A DNA stretch of 64,000 nucleotides from Desulfuromonas acetexigens (lineage in GTDB: Bacteria > Desulfobacterota > Desulfuromonadia > Desulfuromonadales > Trichloromonadaceae): positions 1 through 64,000 of the forward strand of contig NZ_FOJJ01000012.1 in NCBI RefSeq assembly GCF_900111775.1, in the 5' to 3' direction. Below are positions 59,979 to 64,000 of this stretch, in pieces. The position numbers and the translations under genes were made by a program. Numbering within the stretch: the stretch's first letter is position 1; every line of letters begins with the position of its first letter. The notes beneath the pieces are model-generated. The model saw nothing but the letters and a program-made list of their open reading frames with translations. It searched no databases and was not told the origin of the DNA.

Positions 59979-62056
59979 GTTGGCTCAGCGAGAACAAATG
60001 GGCGGCGAGGCTCGTGCGCAGCGACGTGATCGTGGCGCTGGCCCTGGTCGCCATCCTGATGGTGATGATCATCCCCATCCCGCCGGTGATGCTCGACATC
60101 TTCCTGGCGACCAACATCACCATATCGCTGATGATTCTGATCATCTCTCTCTATACGGCGCGGGCCCTCGATTTCACCGTTTTCCCCTCGCTCCTGTTGG
60201 CGACGACTCTCTTTCGGCTCTCGCTCAACGTCGCCTCGACCCGTTTGATCCTGATCAACGGCCATGAAGGGGTGGGGGCGGCCGGGGCGGTCATCATGTC
60301 CTTCGGCCAGTTCGTGGTCGGCGGCAACTACGTGGTCGGGATCGTCATCTTCGTCATCCTTGTCGTCATCAACTTCATGGTCATCACCAAGGGCGCCGGG
60401 CGCGTCGCCGAAGTCGCCGCCCGCTTCACCCTCGACGCCATGCCGGGCAAGCAGATGGCCATCGACGCCGACCTCAACTCCGGTATGATCAGTGATGAAG
60501 AAGCCCGTACCCGGCGCAAGGAAATTTCCATGGAGGCCGACTTTTACGGCGCCATGGACGGTGCCAGCAAGTTCGTGCGCGGCGACGCCATTGCCGGCAT
60601 CATTATCACCCTGGTCAATATCGGCGCCGGTTTCATCATCGGCGTCGCCCAGCAGGGGATGGCCATGGCCGATGCCGCCCAGACCTACACCATCCTCACC
60701 GTCGGCGACGGCCTGGTCGGCCAGATTCCGGCCCTGATCATCTCCACCGGCGCCGGTATCCTGGTCACCCGCAGCGCCGGCTCCGGCGATTTCGGCTCCG
60801 ACCTGAAGAGCCAGTTCACTCTCCATCCCCGCGCCCTGTGGGTCGTCTCCGGCATTCTCCTCTTTTTCGCCCTGATCCCCGGGTTGCCGACCTTCTCTTT
60901 TCTGGTCCTCTCGGCGGCCCTGGCCGGCATTGCCTGGCTGGTGCAGAAGGGGGAACTGGCCAAGGCGGCGGCGCCGCCACCGCTGGAGCCGGAGCCGGAA
61001 GCGCCCAGCGAGGAGAATTACGAGGAGATGCTCACCGTCGATCTGCTTGAACTGGAGGTCGGCTACGGACTCATCCCCTTTGTCGATGCCGCCCAGAAGG
61101 GCGAACTTTTGACGCGCATTCAAGCGATCCGTCGTCAGTTCGCCCTGGATATGGGCTTTATTGTGCCGCCGATACACATCAAGGACAATCTGCAGCTCAA
61201 GCCCAACGAGTACGCCGTCCTGCTCAAGGGGGTGCGCATCGCCGGCGGCGAGATGCTCCCCGGTCATTATCTGGCGATGAATCCCGGCACCGCGAGCGAC
61301 AGTCTGCGCGGGGTGGCGACGACCGAGCCGGCCTTCGGCCTGCCTGCCACCTGGATCAGCGAAGATAAGCGCGAACGGGCGCAGATGCTGGGCTACACGG
61401 TGGTTGACTGCACCACGGTCATGGCCACGCACCTCGGAGAAATCATCAAGAAACACGCCCATGAGCTGTTGGGCCGCCAAGAGGCACAGAACTTGCTCGA
61501 TAACCTCGGTAAGAGCTATCCGAAGCTGGTGGAAGAGCTGGTGCCCAACCCCTTGAGCCTCGGACTGATCATGCGGGTGCAGCAAAACCTCTTGCGCGAA
61601 CAGGTGTCGATCCGCGATATGCGAACCATTCTTGAAACTCTGGCCGACTGGGTGGCCTCGACGCACGACCCCGACCTGCTCACCGAGTATGTGCGGCAGG
61701 CGATGGGGCGCTCGATCAGTACGCGCCACGCCCCCGACGGCGAAACTCTGCCGGTGCTGGTTTTCGATCACGATGTGGAATCACGCCTGCAGAACGCCTT
61801 GCAGCAGTCGGCCCAGGGCAGCTATCTGGCGCTCGACCCGGGGACCGCCCGCTCGGTGCTGGAAGGGCTCTCCGAGCGCATCAAGGCGCTGGTCGGTGTG
61901 GCTCAGCCGGTGCTCCTCTGCGCCCCGACCCTGCGGCCCCATGTCAAAAGGTTGACCGAACGCTATCTGCCCAATCTGGTGGTTCTTTCCCACAACGAGA
62001 TCGCGTCCCACCTCAAGGTGAAGTCGGTCGGAACGGTACGCCTCCATGCAAGTTAA
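59975..62056 (+). CDS. flhA: Flagellar export gate protein FlhA
   Basis: The 693-residue protein has about eight membrane helices (to about residue 320) with the FHIPEP-region signature (LDFTVFPSLLLATTLFRLSL; FTLDAMPGKQMAIDADLNSG), then a cytoplasmic domain (about 350-690) that binds chaperones and substrates. Its ATG overlaps flhB by four bases. It overlaps flhF by 11 bases. Confidence 0.97.
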   Translation: MSWLSENKWAARLVRSDVIVALALVAILMVMIIPIPPVMLDIFLATNITISLMILIISLYTARALDFTVFPSLLLATTLFRLSLNVASTRLILINGHEGVGAAGAVIMSFGQFVVGGNYVVGIVIFVILVVINFMVITKGAGRVAEVAARFTLDAMPGKQMAIDADLNSGMISDEEARTRRKEISMEADFYGAMDGASKFVRGDAIAGIIITLVNIGAGFIIGVAQQGMAMADAAQTYTILTVGDGLVGQIPALIISTGAGILVTRSAGSGDFGSDLKSQFTLHPRALWVVSGILLFFALIPGLPTFSFLVLSAALAGIAWLVQKGELAKAAAPPPLEPEPEAPSEENYEEMLTVDLLELEVGYGLIPFVDAAQKGELLTRIQAIRRQFALDMGFIVPPIHIKDNLQLKPNEYAVLLKGVRIAGGEMLPGHYLAMNPGTASDSLRGVATTEPAFGLPATWISEDKRERAQMLGYTVVDCTTVMATHLGEIIKKHAHELLGRQEAQNLLDNLGKSYPKLVEELVPNPLSLGLIMRVQQNLLREQVSIRDMRTILETLADWVASTHDPDLLTEYVRQAMGRSISTRHAPDGETLPVLVFDHDVESRLQNALQQSAQGSYLALDPGTARSVLEGLSERIKALVGVAQPVLLCAPTLRPHVKRLTERYLPNLVVLSHNEIASHLKVKSVGTVRLHAS

Positions 62057-63302
62057 AGTCTTTGAAGCTCCGGATATGGCGACCGCTCTCAAGCTGGTCA
62101 AGGAAAGCCTCGGTCCCGAGGCCCTGATCCTGTCGACGCGCTCAGTGCGCAAGGGCAAGGGCGGGCTGCTCGGCAAGCCGGTGCTGGAAGTGACCGCCGC
62201 TATCGAATCGCCCGAGCCGGCCCCCCGGCCGGTGATGCCGGCCTCGGCGGCGGCCAATCTCTACGGCCGCGCCCTCGGCGCCGCTCCCGTAAGCGAGCCG
62301 GTGGCGGCCGAGCCGGAAGTGAACTACGCCGATCTCTGGCGGCGGCGCAAGGTGATCGATCCCCTGGAGCAGGAGCTCGACGCCTTGAAGGGGCAGGTTT
62401 CTTCCCTCAATGTCGATTCCCTGCGCAGCGAGATCAACGAACTCAAGGAACTGGTCAAGGGTGCCGTCGAGAGTCGGGGCGTGGCCGAGCCCGCGCCCGC
62501 CGCCGCCCGCCGCCCCGGGCAGCCGGCCATCGTGCGCATGATGGAGGCCCTGCTCGCCCGCGGTCTGAGTGAAGGGGTGGCAGAGGTGATCGTCAAGCGC
62601 GCCCTGCGCAACTATCCGCCCAAGGATCGCACGATCACCCTGGAGGCCTTTCTCGCCGCCGCCATGGTTGACCTGATTCGCGTCACCCATCCTCTGGCGC
62701 CGGGGCGCGGTCCGCGCACCCTGGCCCTGATCGGCCCGACCGGGGTCGGCAAGACGACCACCGTGGCCAAGCTGGCCGCCGATTTCCTGCTCAATCAGGG
62801 GCGCAAGATCGCCCTGGTGACGATCGACATCTACCGCATCGCCGCTGCCGAGCAGCTCAAGGTTTACGGCGAAATCATGCAGCTGCCGGTAGACGTGGTC
62901 CTCTCCCCCGAGCAGCTGCGTCAGGTGCTGGAGCGTCATCGCGACAAGGATCTGATCCTTATCGACACCGCCGGGCGCAGCCCCCGGGACAAGGCCGGGA
63001 TCGACGAACTGGAAAAATTCATCGGCGAAGGCAGCGGCGTGGAAAACCATCTGGTGCTTTCGGCGACGACCCGTGAGCAGGAGCTCTTCGGCGCCATTCG
63101 GCGATTCGGGCGATTGCCCATCGACAGTCTGATTTTCACCAAGCTCGATGAGTGTGAGGGGCTTGGCTCGATTCTGAATGTTCATTTCAAGCACGATTGC
63201 CCGCTTTCGTATCTGACTAACGGCCAGCGCGTTCCCGAAGATCTGCTGCCGGCCGATCCCCGTCAGTTGGCGGGGATGGTCATGGGGAAACTCAAGGAAT
63301 GA
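62046..63302 (+). CDS. flhF: Flagellar placement GTPase FlhF
   Basis: The 418-residue protein has a basic N-terminal B domain (about 1-70), an Ala/Pro-rich and coiled-coil middle, and an SRP-type GTPase (about 215-410): ALIGPTGVGKTTTVAKLAAD (P-loop), TIDIYRIAAAEQLKVYGEIM, LILIDTAGRSPRDKAG and LIFTKLDECEGLGSI. FlhF sets where flagella form, usually at the pole. flhG follows by five bases. Confidence 0.95.
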   Translation: MQVKVFEAPDMATALKLVKESLGPEALILSTRSVRKGKGGLLGKPVLEVTAAIESPEPAPRPVMPASAAANLYGRALGAAPVSEPVAAEPEVNYADLWRRRKVIDPLEQELDALKGQVSSLNVDSLRSEINELKELVKGAVESRGVAEPAPAAARRPGQPAIVRMMEALLARGLSEGVAEVIVKRALRNYPPKDRTITLEAFLAAAMVDLIRVTHPLAPGRGPRTLALIGPTGVGKTTTVAKLAADFLLNQGRKIALVTIDIYRIAAAEQLKVYGEIMQLPVDVVLSPEQLRQVLERHRDKDLILIDTAGRSPRDKAGIDELEKFIGEGSGVENHLVLSATTREQELFGAIRRFGRLPIDSLIFTKLDECEGLGSILNVHFKHDCPLSYLTNGQRVPEDLLPADPRQLAGMVMGKLKE

Positions 63303-63307
63303 GAGAT

Positions 63308-64000
63308 ATGGATATGGTCAAGGAACCTATCGACCAGGCCGGGACCCTGCGCTCGCTCAGCGGCAACTTTGCCCGTTCGGCACTGGCGGCGGGAGAGGGG
63401 CGCAAGTTCCCGCAGGTCATCTCCGTCACCAGCGGCAAGGGCGGGGTCGGCAAGACCGCCGTGGCGGCCAATATCGCCATCGTCCTGGCCCGCTCCGGCA
63501 AGAAGGTGCTGATTATCGACGCCGACCTCGGCCTGGCCAACGTCGACGTGATTTTCGGCCTGACCCCCCAGTTCAATCTCAACCATTTCTTTGCCGGCGA
63601 AAAGACCCTCAACGAGATCGTCGTCGAAGGCCCCGAGGGGGTCTGCATCCTGCCGGCCGGTTCCGGTCTTCAGTCCACTACCCATCTCAGCCCCGAGCAG
63701 CGGATGCGCTTTCTCGATGCCATGGAGGCCTTTCACGGCGATTTCGACATCATCATCATCGACACCGAAGCGGGCATTTCCGAGAACGTCACCTATTTCA
63801 ACGTCGCCGCCCAGCAGATCCTGGTCGTAACCACCCCCGACCCGACGGCGATTACCGACGCCTACGCGATCATGAAGCTGCTCTCGACCAAGTATCACGA
63901 AAAGCGCTTCAACCTCATCGTCAATTCGGTGGTCGATCCCGACGAGGCGCTCGACGTCTACAAAAAGCTGACCTTGGTGGCCAACCGCTACCTCGACATT
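63308..64000 (+). CDS. flhG: Flagellar number regulator FlhG (partial, cut by window end)
   Basis: The visible 231 residues are a MinD/ParA-type ATPase: VISVTSGKGGVGKTAVAANI (deviant Walker A, KGGVGK), VLIIDADLGLANVDVIFGL, DIIIIDTEAGISENVTYF and VVTTPDPTAITDAYAIMKLL. The N-terminal DQAGTLRSL segment (residues 9-17) is the FlhG motif that activates FlhF. With FlhF it limits flagellum number. The frame is open to the window edge, so the C-terminus is outside. Confidence 0.94.
   Translation, partial: MDMVKEPIDQAGTLRSLSGNFARSALAAGEGRKFPQVISVTSGKGGVGKTAVAANIAIVLARSGKKVLIIDADLGLANVDVIFGLTPQFNLNHFFAGEKTLNEIVVEGPEGVCILPAGSGLQSTTHLSPEQRMRFLDAMEAFHGDFDIIIIDTEAGISENVTYFNVAAQQILVVTTPDPTAITDAYAIMKLLSTKYHEKRFNLIVNSVVDPDEALDVYKKLTLVANRYLDI

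Overview
The window looks like a GC-rich chromosome segment of a Desulfuromonadales/Geobacterales-type bacterium (Deltaproteobacteria in the older scheme). The basis is a seven-heme c-type cytochrome paired with a diheme-type cytochrome b (CbcBA-like) beside a sigma-54 regulator and a heme-c sensor kinase, sigma-54 (-24/-12) promoters at respiratory and flagellar genes, and a large flagellar-chemotaxis cluster with CheX- and CheD-type proteins and no CheZ. No rRNA, tRNA or CRISPR array was seen.

Positions 1-11800 are an accessory or defence-like region. It holds the left part of an IS66 element (tnpA, tnpB and the start of tnpC, running off the left edge), the cut-off 3' end of an unknown gene, a HEPN/MNT toxin-antitoxin pair, a three-gene operon transcribed leftward (a peptidoglycan-binding/lysozyme-like protein; a 1759-residue protein with two alpha/beta hydrolases, a CHAT protease and a helical tail; and a protein with two TIR-type domains), and a broken AlbA/Schlafen-type gene. 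The three-gene operon is the best candidate for an undescribed conflict or immune system.

Positions 11900-20100 hold a secreted DUF4139 protein and the phosphate operon pstS-pstC-pstA-pstB-phoU (leftward), with a candidate Pho box upstream and an attenuator hairpin after pstS. Positions 20200-26000 hold the CbcBA-like inner-membrane quinol oxidase genes with a small membrane protein, a near-consensus sigma-54 promoter with an operator-like palindrome, a divergent BccR-like sigma-54 activator, and a histidine kinase with a CXXCH motif in its sensor domain. Together these suggest redox-responsive control of a respiratory branch.

Positions 26300-64000 hold motility. A sigma-54 activator with a degenerate receiver (FgrM/FlrC-like) precedes a leftward chemotaxis operon: cheA (with an inserted cysteine-rich two-CW module), cheW, cheR, cheB, cheD, an HDOD protein, two CheY proteins and four CheX-type proteins, one fused to a pseudo-receiver. 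From 37971 rightward comes the flagellar cluster: a secreted TPR protein, flgB-flgC-fliE-fliF-fliG-fliH-fliI-fliJ-motE-like-fliK, then flgD-flgE, then motA-motB-fliL-fliM-fliN-fliO-fliP-fliQ-fliR-flhB-flhA-flhF-flhG (cut by the right edge). Sigma-54 sites precede the TPR gene and motA, a sigma-28-like site precedes flgD, and hairpin terminators follow fliK and flgE. A palindromic intergenic repeat occurs three times (after the DUF4139 gene, between fliI and fliJ, and between fliP and fliQ), and its outer arms change together from copy to copy.
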